From positions 1 through 64,000 of the forward strand of contig CAITND010000054.1 in the NCBI GenBank assembly GCA_903893625.1: a DNA stretch of 64,000 nucleotides, given 5' to 3'. The notes beneath the pieces are model-generated. The model was not told the origin of the DNA. It did not search any database and worked only from the letters and a program-made list of their open reading frames with translations. The stretch comes from an uncultured Oscillatoriales cyanobacterium. Lineage in GTDB: Bacteria > Cyanobacteriota > Cyanobacteriia > Cyanobacteriales > Microcoleaceae. How positions within the stretch are numbered: the first letter of the stretch is position 1; each line of letters begins with the position of its first letter. Shown piece by piece: positions 35,132 through 43,528 of this stretch. The position numbers and the translations under genes were made by a program.

Positions 35132-37153
35132 ATGAATAAACTAAAACTTTTGAAATTAGTTAAACAAGGAAATTCTGAAGCTATTTCTATTTTATTAAGT
35201 CGTAAGTTAAGTACAAAAGAAATTGCTGTAAAAGTTTTTATCAGACAAGGTTGTTTGAATATTATAATAGAGTCAAATACAGTCCCCAATCAAGAGAGTT
35301 GGGGAAAAGTGATATCTAAGTTAATTGATAATTTAGGTTTAACTTTCATCGAGCAGGTCAAAGTTTCTGGAAAGAAAGCAGGTGAAGATATACTAGAATG
35401 GAGCCAAACATTTGAGTTAATTCAAAAATCTAAAGTTGATCATGTATTTTTTCGGGACACGCTTTTTAATAATCCATTAAAACAACTTGAAAAAGCAATT
35501 CAAGAAGCAAATCAAAAAATCCATCAAAGCGTTGATGAAATAAAAACTACTTTTTCTGAAACTTCTCAAAATCTGTCGGAAAAAATTACTGCCGCTTCTG
35601 ATGAAATTCAGGAAATTACCTCAAAAAATCTGGATCAGACAGTTCAAAAAATTTCAGAAGTTCAAACAACTGCTTCTCAATCTATAATTGAAACAGTTAA
35701 TGAAATAACAACTATTTTTTCTGAAACTTCTCAAAATCTGTCGGAAAAAATTACTGCCGCTTCTGATGAAATTCAGGAAATTACCTCAAAAAATCTAGAT
35801 CAGACTGTTGAAAATCTGTCAGAAGTTCAAACCGTTATTTTTGAAGGTGTAATTAAAAAAACTGAACAATTTAAAAATACTGCTTCAATTTTTAATTCAT
35901 TTCTATCAAAATGGAGTATTGATAAAAATACACCTGTTTTACCCTATGGTTTCTTTGCTGTTGCATTTATAAACGAGGGAAAAACCCTGATTTGCAGTAA
36001 AGGCGATGGTAGTATAATATTTTGGAATTGGTTAAATAGTAAACTTGTTAAAATAGGTGACGATAAACAGCAAAACTTTGTTGAATTTAGATGTCACAAG
36101 AAAACAATAACTGCATTTGATGTTAGTCTGAATGAAAAGTTTCTAGTAACTTCAAGTCAAAATGAACCCATCAAATTATGGGATCTAATCAATCGAAAAA
36201 TAATTTGTAGTTTTGGCGATCAATCAAATGCAGTTCAAGTTATTAAATTTAGTCCTAATAGTGAATTATTGGCAAGCGCAGAAGCAGATAACCAGATCAA
36301 GATTTGGAATATTAAATCTCAGCTAGAAATTTTAAATTTATCCAGTGATGTCAACTCTATTCGTTCTCTTTGCTTTAGTGAAAATGGCAAGTTTTTAGCT
36401 GGTGCTAGTGATGATGGAAGTATCAACATCTGGAATTTAAGCACAGGAAAAACTGTTCGTAGTTTTCCAGGTCATAACGGTGGAACTCATTGTATTTTGT
36501 TTAATTCTAAAAAGCAAATTCTAATTAGTGGTGGTCATGACTGCTTGATTAAAATATGGGATGTTAAAACAGGTGATCTCATCTATCAAATGAATGGACA
36601 TGAAGCCGCGATTACTTGTTTAGCAATTAGTTCTGATCAAAAAAACTTAGTAAGTGGAAGTTTTGATCAAACCATTAAAATCTGGAATTTTAATAAGAAA
36701 AAACTGATTTCCACGATTCATAATCACTCAAAAGTTATTACTTCTCTCGCTTTTAGTCCTACAAACAAGATATTAGCGAGTAGCAGTATTGATGAATCTG
36801 TAAAAGTATGGGACATTAATTTTTTAAATAATAAATCAAAATTATGGATAAAATTCTCTGGGGCAATTTTATTTTCTGTTATAGTATTCAGCTTTAATTT
36901 ATTTATTTCAAACAATAATAATCAAAATCAATGTTTAAATTTTTTATTAGAGTGTATTAATCAAACCTCCTATGGTACAGCACTAATTTTATTATTAAAT
37001 ATTACCTTTATTTTATCAATATTTATTTCATTAACTATACTTTTTACAATTTACGGTTCTCCCTTGAGAGCTATTTTATCAGTAGTCAAAATACCAGTTT
37101 TTATGAAGATAGTAGAACTTATTCAAATGTTTAGGTTTCTATTTTTGGATTAA
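35132..37153 (+). CDS. WD40-repeat protein with coiled coil and C-terminal membrane helices
   Basis: A 673-residue membrane-anchored scaffold or sensor. Residues 1-100 (MNKLKLLKLVKQGNSEAISILLSR) are a domain seen at the start of many cyanobacterial signalling proteins. Residues about 110-255 form a coiled coil built on a 55-residue direct repeat. A WD40 propeller of about seven blades follows (about 265-570, with IKLWD, IKIWN, INIWN, VKVWD ends). Two hydrophobic helices (about 577-597 and 620-645) come near the end. I place the start at 35132 rather than 35051, since the family domain starts there. The partner is unknown. Confidence 0.85.
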   Translation: MNKLKLLKLVKQGNSEAISILLSRKLSTKEIAVKVFIRQGCLNIIIESNTVPNQESWGKVISKLIDNLGLTFIEQVKVSGKKAGEDILEWSQTFELIQKSKVDHVFFRDTLFNNPLKQLEKAIQEANQKIHQSVDEIKTTFSETSQNLSEKITAASDEIQEITSKNLDQTVQKISEVQTTASQSIIETVNEITTIFSETSQNLSEKITAASDEIQEITSKNLDQTVENLSEVQTVIFEGVIKKTEQFKNTASIFNSFLSKWSIDKNTPVLPYGFFAVAFINEGKTLICSKGDGSIIFWNWLNSKLVKIGDDKQQNFVEFRCHKKTITAFDVSLNEKFLVTSSQNEPIKLWDLINRKIICSFGDQSNAVQVIKFSPNSELLASAEADNQIKIWNIKSQLEILNLSSDVNSIRSLCFSENGKFLAGASDDGSINIWNLSTGKTVRSFPGHNGGTHCILFNSKKQILISGGHDCLIKIWDVKTGDLIYQMNGHEAAITCLAISSDQKNLVSGSFDQTIKIWNFNKKKLISTIHNHSKVITSLAFSPTNKILASSSIDESVKVWDINFLNNKSKLWIKFSGAILFSVIVFSFNLFISNNNNQNQCLNFLLECINQTSYGTALILLLNITFILSIFISLTILFTIYGSPLRAILSVVKIPVFMKIVELIQMFRFLFLD

Positions 37154-37228
37154 TAATCTGCTTAAACTTTAATAGATATTCTTGTAAAGGTAAAACTGTT
37201 GAAGAAATTAGGCAAGAATTTAAAAACT

Positions 37229-37981
37229 CTATTGATGATTATTAGGATTGCTATATCTTGTAAATGTATTGATTGGTTCAACGAACTGACTCCAAAAATT
37301 TAGCAAATAACCGATATACTTTTCTCGTATAGATTGCCAGTAAACTTCTTGATTTACAAATTCTTTTTGCTTGGCTCTCACACTATGACAATAATTTAAC
37401 TTTCTTAAGAACTTACCATGCTTTTGATTAATGGATTGCCAATCAACATAAAAATTATGATTCTGTAAATAGATATCTACAATGTACCGACCAATTCGCC
37501 CATTAGCATCATAAAAAGGATGAATTGCCACAAATTCAGCATAAAAACGGATTGAACTTTCAACTGGATTCAATTGATGATTAAATAAAATTGTAAATGC
37601 TTCAGAAACCTCTGATTGAATCAAGTTTGGTTTCGTCCCAGTAAACTTATCTTTCATTGTTTGACAATTGATCCCCCCAAAATAAACATTTCCACCGTTG
37701 GGATCTGTAATCTGTCTAAATTTGCCCGCATTACTTAGAATCTTATTATATAAGAACCCATGAATCCACAAACAAAACTGATAATATTCCTCTACACTTT
37801 GAGTGAGTGTACCCAAAATCTTGCTGCGTTCCTTCTCTAATTGTTGGAAACGTGGATATATAATATTTTTGATTGCTTCTTCAGGTAGCAAATCAGATCT
37901 TTCACCAAAAGTGGCGATTAGTTCTCCTAAATAAGCAATTTCTAAATTGGTGTCATGCTGATAGCGATGATTCAATCTCAC
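37229..37981 (-). CDS. Fic domain protein, probable toxin of a Panacea-Fic pair
   Basis: A 250-residue Fic protein. The catalytic loop is HPFYDANGRIGR at 154-165, with His154; the first glycine of the canonical GNGR is alanine. Fic enzymes transfer AMP or another nucleotide moiety to target proteins. There is no obvious inhibitory (S/T)xxxE(G/N) helix within the chain that I can assign. It lies 16 bases downstream of a Panacea/SocA-type antitoxin gene on the same strand, the usual order for Panacea toxin-antitoxin pairs with Fic toxins. The glycine-to-alanine change may alter activity. Confidence 0.85.
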   Translation of the reverse strand: MRLNHRYQHDTNLEIAYLGELIATFGERSDLLPEEAIKNIIYPRFQQLEKERSKILGTLTQSVEEYYQFCLWIHGFLYNKILSNAGKFRQITDPNGGNVYFGGINCQTMKDKFTGTKPNLIQSEVSEAFTILFNHQLNPVESSIRFYAEFVAIHPFYDANGRIGRYIVDIYLQNHNFYVDWQSINQKHGKFLRKLNYCHSVRAKQKEFVNQEVYWQSIREKYIGYLLNFWSQFVEPINTFTRYSNPNNHQ

Positions 37982-37997
37982 TTAATCACAAGTAAAG

Positions 37998-38612
37998 CTA
38001 TATGAGGACAAATTTAGACCACTGTTTGTTAAAGTCTCGTTCAGCTTGACTGATAGCATTCTTATAGTGTTTATAGTTTGAATATTGAATAATTTCCTGT
38101 GCATCCTTTTCGTGAATATCCAAAATAAAAGAATAGCTATCTAAAGGATAAAAAGGATTATTTGATAAATCAAAAGGTTGAAAGTTTTTAGCAAATTGCT
38201 GTTTTATATAGTAGGAATAAATTAATTGATCATAAATAATTTCATATTGTTTTGTGTTTTTCCAGGGTTTTTCCGTATGCGTCATTTCTGAAAGTTTAAA
38301 AGCATCCAACGACATATAATTCTCTACAATAAAATCAATAATTTCTTTTTGATTTTCTCTAATCTCAACTTGAGCTACCTCCATCGGAAATATAGGCTGA
38401 TTACCATATTTTTTATAGTAATTATAAATTTCTCGGTTCACAGGGCCATAATCCCAATGTTCAAACTCTGCATTAACAAACGGTTCCCTCGCAACTAACG
38501 TCCAAACTTTAATATAATATAGAAGTTTTTGCAGTTTCAAGGGAGTAATACCGTCAGGACTTTGTTGAGAAAACTGATTAATAACATATTGTGATAGTGT
38601 CAGAATATCCAT
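37998..38612 (-). CDS. Panacea domain (DUF4065, SocA/GepA-like) antitoxin
   Basis: A 204-residue protein with the Panacea domain. LTLSQYVINQFSQQSPDGITPLKLQKLLYYIKVW is the characteristic first region and FEHWDYGPVNREIYNYYKKYG the second. Panacea is known as a widely reused antitoxin domain that neutralises unrelated toxins, Fic among them. The gene precedes the Fic gene by 16 bases, so both are probably one operon. The pair is AT-rich relative to the adjoining ffh gene. Confidence 0.88.
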   Translation of the reverse strand: MDILTLSQYVINQFSQQSPDGITPLKLQKLLYYIKVWTLVAREPFVNAEFEHWDYGPVNREIYNYYKKYGNQPIFPMEVAQVEIRENQKEIIDFIVENYMSLDAFKLSEMTHTEKPWKNTKQYEIIYDQLIYSYYIKQQFAKNFQPFDLSNNPFYPLDSYSFILDIHEKDAQEIIQYSNYKHYKNAISQAERDFNKQWSKFVLI

Positions 38613-38672
38613 AGTACCTCTTATGATTAACGATAAGTTTTAAACTATTTTTTCTTTGAGTTAATTTTGGGG

Positions 38673-38691
38673 TCGGAGGCAGAGCCTCCGA
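38673..38691 (-). terminator. Hairpin after ffh
   Basis: TCGGAGGC-AGA-GCCTCCGA is a perfect 8-bp stem with a three-base loop, 39 bases beyond the ffh stop. It lacks a long U tract on the ffh strand, so termination is likely but not certain. Confidence 0.5.
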
Positions 38692-38730
38692 TTAGCATTC
38701 CAAGGTTCTACCTTAGAACGAGGGAAAATG

Positions 38731-40182
38731 TTAAAGTTGACCGAAACCTTTTTTCTTTTTCTCTTTCTTTTTCTTAGCTTTAGGAGCACTTGGATAACCG
38801 CCTCTCATCCCTCCCATACCACCCATTCCGGGCATCCCCATCCCTGGCATTCCCATACCGGGCATACCACCCATACCGGGCATCATTCCCTGACTCATTT
38901 GTTGCATCATCACCCGCATTTTCTGGAAGTCACTGACTAACTTCATCACATCTTTTTCTAGCACTCCTGAACCTTTCGCAATGCGTTTGCGACGGGAGGG
39001 AGAACTCGCTAATAAATCGGGGTTTTTGCGTTCATCAACGGTCATAGAATTTATCATCGCTTCCGACCGTTTTAATTGCGCTTCTCCCTGGTCTAATTGG
39101 TCTTGGGAAATCTTATTCATCCCCGGAATTAACTTAATTAATCCCCCCAAAGATCCCATATTTTTCATCATTCGAGTTTGACGCAGGAAGTCGGTAAAAT
39201 CGAATTTTGCCGTGACAATTTTTTCCTGCATTCTCTCGGCATCCGCCAAGTCAAATTCCTCTTGGGCTTTTTCAACTAAGGTTAAAATATCCCCCATGCC
39301 TAAAATTCGAGAGGCAACCCGGTCAGGATAAAATGGTTGTAATGCTTCAACTTTTTCCCCCACCCCAACAAATTTAATCGGCGCCCCCGATACCCGACGA
39401 ATTGATAGCGCCGCCCCGCCGCGACTATCACCATCCATCTTAGTTAAAATAGCCCCAGTAATCCCAATTTGGTCGTTAAAGGTGCGAGTTAAATTAGCAG
39501 CTTCTTGACCCGTCATCGCATCCACCACTAATAGGGTTTCATGGGGTTCAATAGTTTCTTTAATTTGGGCTAATTCCGCCATCATATTTTCGTCTATTTG
39601 CAGACGTCCGGCGGTGTCAATAATCACCGTATCAATATCTTGATTTCGGGCATATTCTACCCCTTGACGAGCAATTTCTACCGGGTCAGCATCGGTTCCC
39701 ATTTCAAACACAGGAACGTTAATTTGTTTCCCTAATGTAATTAATTGATTAATTGCCGCCGGGCGATAAATATCCGTCGCCACTAACAACGTGGTGCGAT
39801 TTTCCTTTCTCAAATGCAGGGCTAATTTTGCCGTGGCGGTGGTTTTTCCTGTCCCTTGTAACCCCGCCATTAATATAATTGTTGGGGCAGTGTCCGCTTG
39901 AGCCAGGGGAACGTTACTTTCCCCCATGACGTTGACTAATTCATCATGAACAATTTTAACGAACTGTTCTCCGGGTCGCACACCGGACACAACCTGCGCT
40001 CCCTGGGCTTTTTCGCCGACTTCTGCGACAAATTCCTTCACCACTTGCAGGTTAACATCGGCTTCTAATAGGGCGCGACGGACTTCTTTTAAGGCATCTT
40101 GAATATTAGACTCACTAATTTTATCCTGACCTCGGAGTTTCTTCCAGGCGGATTCAAAGCGTTCACTTAAGGCATCAAACAT
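38731..40182 (-). CDS. ffh: Signal recognition particle protein Ffh
   Basis: A 483-residue SRP54 GTPase that binds signal sequences and 4.5S RNA and delivers ribosomes to the membrane through FtsY. The N domain (1-85) is followed by the G domain with P-loop GLQGTGKTTATAK, DTAGRLQ, and TKMDGDSRGG. The methionine-rich M domain follows (from about 325), ending with a GMPGMGMPGMG tandem and a lysine-rich tail. It is complete and surrounded by spacer hairpins. Confidence 0.96.
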   Translation of the reverse strand: MFDALSERFESAWKKLRGQDKISESNIQDALKEVRRALLEADVNLQVVKEFVAEVGEKAQGAQVVSGVRPGEQFVKIVHDELVNVMGESNVPLAQADTAPTIILMAGLQGTGKTTATAKLALHLRKENRTTLLVATDIYRPAAINQLITLGKQINVPVFEMGTDADPVEIARQGVEYARNQDIDTVIIDTAGRLQIDENMMAELAQIKETIEPHETLLVVDAMTGQEAANLTRTFNDQIGITGAILTKMDGDSRGGAALSIRRVSGAPIKFVGVGEKVEALQPFYPDRVASRILGMGDILTLVEKAQEEFDLADAERMQEKIVTAKFDFTDFLRQTRMMKNMGSLGGLIKLIPGMNKISQDQLDQGEAQLKRSEAMINSMTVDERKNPDLLASSPSRRKRIAKGSGVLEKDVMKLVSDFQKMRVMMQQMSQGMMPGMGGMPGMGMPGMGMPGMGGMGGMRGGYPSAPKAKKKKEKKKKGFGQL

Positions 40183-40261
40183 AGCAATTTCTTTATCGAG
40201 TAGATTGTCATCACTCTCTATAATAATATTGAAAGAGCTTTTATTGTTCGATAATCCCTGT

Positions 40262-40288
40262 GTAGGGGCGAGGTTACCTCGCCCTTAC
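40262..40288. repeat. GGGGCGAGG hairpin element, copy 1
   Basis: GTAGGGGCGAGGTTACCTCGCCC.. is a self-complementary element lying between the ffh start and the end of the pentapeptide gene. Similar copies are at 42439-42469 and 56284-56310. Confidence 0.8.
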
Positions 40289-40311
40289 AATTGTTGCGGA
40301 GAAGAATTTAG

Positions 40312-41103
40312 TTAATCTCGTTTTATTTTTTCTATATTTTCATCAAAAATTGCTCCCCTTTTGATTAAATCTGCTTTCACTTCGTCGGAAATTCCCGAAT
40401 CATGCCATAGCCGAGCTTCTTTAACATTAGCACCCGTAAAATCCACGTTGACTAAATTAGTTAAAGCTAATCCCGCTTGATGTAAATCAGCATTTTTTAA
40501 ACAAGCTCCGCTTAAATTAGCATCGCTCAAATTGCAGTTACTTAAATTGGCTTCTTCTAAGTTAGCATTGGTTAAATTAGCCCCGCTTAAATTCGCTAAA
40601 GCCAAACTAACCCGATGTAAATCTGCACCGCTTAAATCCGTATCACTTAATAAGGCTCCACTTAAATCTGCTCCTCCTAAATTTACATTTCTTAAATCAG
40701 CATTTGTTAAATTAATATCGCTTAAATCTGCCCCTCGTAAATAGGCATTCGGCAGTTTTGCCCCGATTAAATCCAATCCGCTTAAATTAGCTCCTAATAA
40801 TTTCGCGTCAGCAAAATCTTCTAAAGGATTTAAACCTGCAATTTCTGCTAATTCTAAAAAATTATCGGTTTTTGCTGAGATAACGGCTTGAACTGTTGTT
40901 TGCAAATCAGAAAAATGACAGCCTTGAGCCGCTGCTTTTTGGGTTAACAATTGCAGGTCTTCATGGCTATCATAATGGAGTGCCATTTCGTGAATATCGG
41001 GGGGTAAGGGCTGTGCTTGTAACCAAAGTACAAGTTTACGTTCCAATACCGCCAAGCGATTTGGGCTGAGATTATGGGGCCAAAGTCCTTCTACACCAGT
41101 CAT
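40312..41103 (-). CDS. Pentapeptide-repeat protein
   Basis: A 263-residue protein. Residues 1-95 form a helical domain (NRLAVLERKLVLWLQAQP..PPDIHEM). Residues about 96-245 are A(D/N)Lxx pentapeptide repeats, which fold as a right-handed quadrilateral beta-helix. The last 18 residues (VKADLIKRGAIFDENIEKIKRD) are nearly the same as the end of the next gene, so the two are paralogous at their C-termini. The role is unknown; cyanobacteria have many such proteins. Confidence 0.9.
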   Translation of the reverse strand: MTGVEGLWPHNLSPNRLAVLERKLVLWLQAQPLPPDIHEMALHYDSHEDLQLLTQKAAAQGCHFSDLQTTVQAVISAKTDNFLELAEIAGLNPLEDFADAKLLGANLSGLDLIGAKLPNAYLRGADLSDINLTNADLRNVNLGGADLSGALLSDTDLSGADLHRVSLALANLSGANLTNANLEEANLSNCNLSDANLSGACLKNADLHQAGLALTNLVNVDFTGANVKEARLWHDSGISDEVKADLIKRGAIFDENIEKIKRD

Positions 41104-41196
41104 GGGTTTTAATGGTTGTGTTTATTGATATTAGTCAATGATTATGATTGAAAATTGCAGGGGTAAAGCCCGATATCTTCATTCATCGCCACCAAC

Positions 41197-42372
41197 CTAA
41201 TCTTCATTTTCCTCAAAAATTGCCCCACGTTTGACTAACTCGGATTTAATTCGACTGGAAATTCCCACAGCATGGGTAAAATCAACGTTTTCGACAAGAG
41301 CATCTTTGATCTCGGCGCGGCTGAAATTCGCCCCTGTGAGGTTCGCGCCTTGGAAATTCACCCCCGTTAAGTCGGCATATTGAAGATTGGCGTTGCTGAG
41401 GTTGGCTTGAGTGAAATTGGCATGGGGTAAATAGGCACTCGTCAAGTCAGCTTGAGTTAAATTGGCATAACTCAAATTAGCCCTGGGCATTTTTGTGCGT
41501 AAATCGGTTTCTATAAAATTAGCATGGGTGAAATCGGTATCGCGTAGATTGGCATTGGTAAAAATAGCATGGCTCAAATCGGCTTCTTTTAAAATTGCCC
41601 CACTCAAATCGGCTAAAGTGAAATTAGTATAACTCAGGTTTGTTTTTTCTAAGTTTATTCCTCGTAAATCAGTGTAATTAAAATCAAGATGGCTTAAATC
41701 CATTCCGACGAAATCTATTAAGGGATCTAGCCCCATACTTTCTGCCTGTTGTACAATATTTCCGGGGTTCTCGATTAAAAATTGACGAAATATAGTCTGA
41801 TGTTGTTGGGAATAGATTTGCACTTGATCCCATTGTTCTAAATGTTCATAGATTGATTTTAAATAGTTGAGGGCGTTGCCTTGACTTTGATAGTTTTTGT
41901 TAGATTGGGCAAGGATGAATTGTTGTTGATAAGAGTTAGCGGCGGACTCAAATTGTTCTTGAGCTAGATAAATTCTTCCTAATATTGATAAGGCTTGTTC
42001 TTCGGTGTGGGGGTCTAGCAATTGACGAGTGAGTTCTAACCGTTGTTGTTGATATTTTAGGGCGTTAGGATAATCTCTCAAATTATAAAAAATATTGCTG
42101 AGATTAACTAAAGCATTCAGTTCTCCTTTGGGATCTTGAATTTCACGACTGATGGCTAAATGTTCCTGATAACAATTAATTGCTAGTTCGGGGTTTAACA
42201 GCGCTTCATGAACAACGCCTAAATTCCCCCAGGCTGACCCTTCCCGTTTGCGTTCTTTTAGGTTTATATAGGATTGCAGCGCGTCCTGCCAAGATTTTAA
42301 CGCGGCTTGATATTGCCCATTTTGATAGTATGAAATTCCTTGCTTAAATAACTCGTTGGCTTGCTCTAACAT
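41197..42372 (-). CDS. TPR plus pentapeptide-repeat protein
   Basis: A 391-residue protein. Residues about 1-190 are tetratricopeptide repeats (MLEQANELFKQGISYYQNGQ, then AINCYQEHLAISREIQDP and YPNALKYQQQRLELTRQLLD). Residues about 200-375 are pentapeptide repeats. The end KSELVKRGAIFEENED matches the neighbouring pentapeptide protein. The TPR part probably binds a protein partner. The gene is 93 bases upstream of that neighbour on the same strand and may be co-transcribed. No enzymatic motif is seen. Confidence 0.9.
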   Translation of the reverse strand: MLEQANELFKQGISYYQNGQYQAALKSWQDALQSYINLKERKREGSAWGNLGVVHEALLNPELAINCYQEHLAISREIQDPKGELNALVNLSNIFYNLRDYPNALKYQQQRLELTRQLLDPHTEEQALSILGRIYLAQEQFESAANSYQQQFILAQSNKNYQSQGNALNYLKSIYEHLEQWDQVQIYSQQHQTIFRQFLIENPGNIVQQAESMGLDPLIDFVGMDLSHLDFNYTDLRGINLEKTNLSYTNFTLADLSGAILKEADLSHAIFTNANLRDTDFTHANFIETDLRTKMPRANLSYANLTQADLTSAYLPHANFTQANLSNANLQYADLTGVNFQGANLTGANFSRAEIKDALVENVDFTHAVGISSRIKSELVKRGAIFEENED

Positions 42373-42438
42373 CTGAATATTTAGCTTGATCAGTTCTTTG
42401 ATCCAGATTAAGCCAAATCTGTACCCTTTAGATCAATT

Positions 42439-42469
42439 GTAGGGGCGAGGTCACCTCGCCCCCTCTACA
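42439..42469. repeat. GGGGCGAGG hairpin element, copy 2
   Basis: TGTAGGGGCGAGG-TCA-CCTCGCCCC.. lies between desC and the TPR gene. It can form a 9-bp GC-rich stem and may serve as a terminator for desC. Confidence 0.8.
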
Positions 42470-42487
42470 GGCAGGGATAATATTAAT

Positions 42488-43336
42488 TTAGGTTTCTGTT
42501 GCCTGTTGAGTCGGTGGTAAAACCACTTTCTGAGCTAAACCTACGGTTTTCAATACCCAAATTGACCACCAGGTCATATCAATTTCCCACCATTTCCAAC
42601 CTGCTTTGGCAACATTCGGGTAAGCGTGATGGTTATTATGCCAACCTTCGCCATAAGTGACAATCGCTGCCCACCAGAGGTTGCGCGAATTATCATTGGT
42701 ATCAAAGGTGCGGTATCCCCACATATGAGTCACCGAGTTAATAAACCAGGTGCTATGCCATAACAGCACAGCGCGTAAAAATACCCCATAAATCACCCAT
42801 GACCAACCCCCGATAGCGTAAAGCAGCACAGCAACAGGAATTTGCAGCAAAAGATGATAACGATCTAACCAAGAATAAAAGGGATCTCGCGCTAAATCCG
42901 GTGCAAATCGTTTGTAATGTTCAGCATCAAAAAAGGATTGACGAGGGTAGAAAATCCACATCATGTGACTCCACCAAAATCCCCGTCGTGCGGAGTAGGG
43001 ATCTTTATCTTCATCTTCGGTATAGGCATGGTGCAAACGGTGTCCGGCGACCCAAAAAATCGGCCCTCCTTGTAACGCACAAACCCCAATTAAAGTAATG
43101 CAATATTCTAACCATTGGGGAACTTTAAAACTACGATGACTTAACAACCGATGGTAGCCTAAACAAATCCCAATACTGCCAAAAAACCAATGTAGAAATA
43201 GGGTGATTCCTACTGCTGACCAAGAAAAAAACCAAGGCGCCAATAAAGCCAGCAAATGGATAATACTAAAAAACGCAACTGTTAAACCGTTTAACTTCGG
43301 TTCATTTTCGGGTGAAGTTGCGACTTGAAAGGTCAT
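42488..43336 (-). CDS. desC: Acyl-lipid Delta9 desaturase
   Basis: A 282-residue membrane di-iron desaturase that puts the first double bond into stearoyl chains of glycolipids. The three histidine boxes are intact: HRLLSH, HRLHH (GHRLHHAYTEDEDKDP) and HNNHH (EGWHNNHHAYP). Four hydrophobic segments are visible, including FFSIIHLLALLAPWFF and the helix after RDPFYSWLDRYH. It uses reduced ferredoxin. The gene has its own spacer on both sides. The length is as in DesC1. Confidence 0.93.
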   Translation of the reverse strand: MTFQVATSPENEPKLNGLTVAFFSIIHLLALLAPWFFSWSAVGITLFLHWFFGSIGICLGYHRLLSHRSFKVPQWLEYCITLIGVCALQGGPIFWVAGHRLHHAYTEDEDKDPYSARRGFWWSHMMWIFYPRQSFFDAEHYKRFAPDLARDPFYSWLDRYHLLLQIPVAVLLYAIGGWSWVIYGVFLRAVLLWHSTWFINSVTHMWGYRTFDTNDNSRNLWWAAIVTYGEGWHNNHHAYPNVAKAGWKWWEIDMTWWSIWVLKTVGLAQKVVLPPTQQATET

Positions 43337-43528
43337 GAAAATCTCCTCAACCTAATATAATTTTTGATCAATCGGTGCGGGTGAATCAAGGTTGATTGTG
43401 GGATGACAAAAATTTCTGTCATCCCTCCCTCGTAAAATTGTAGATTAAAAACCCACCTATTTTCCTCTCCTCAACTGAAGAAATACAATAAACGACTCTG
43501 TTTCCTTATTTCACATTAAAAGCAAAAT

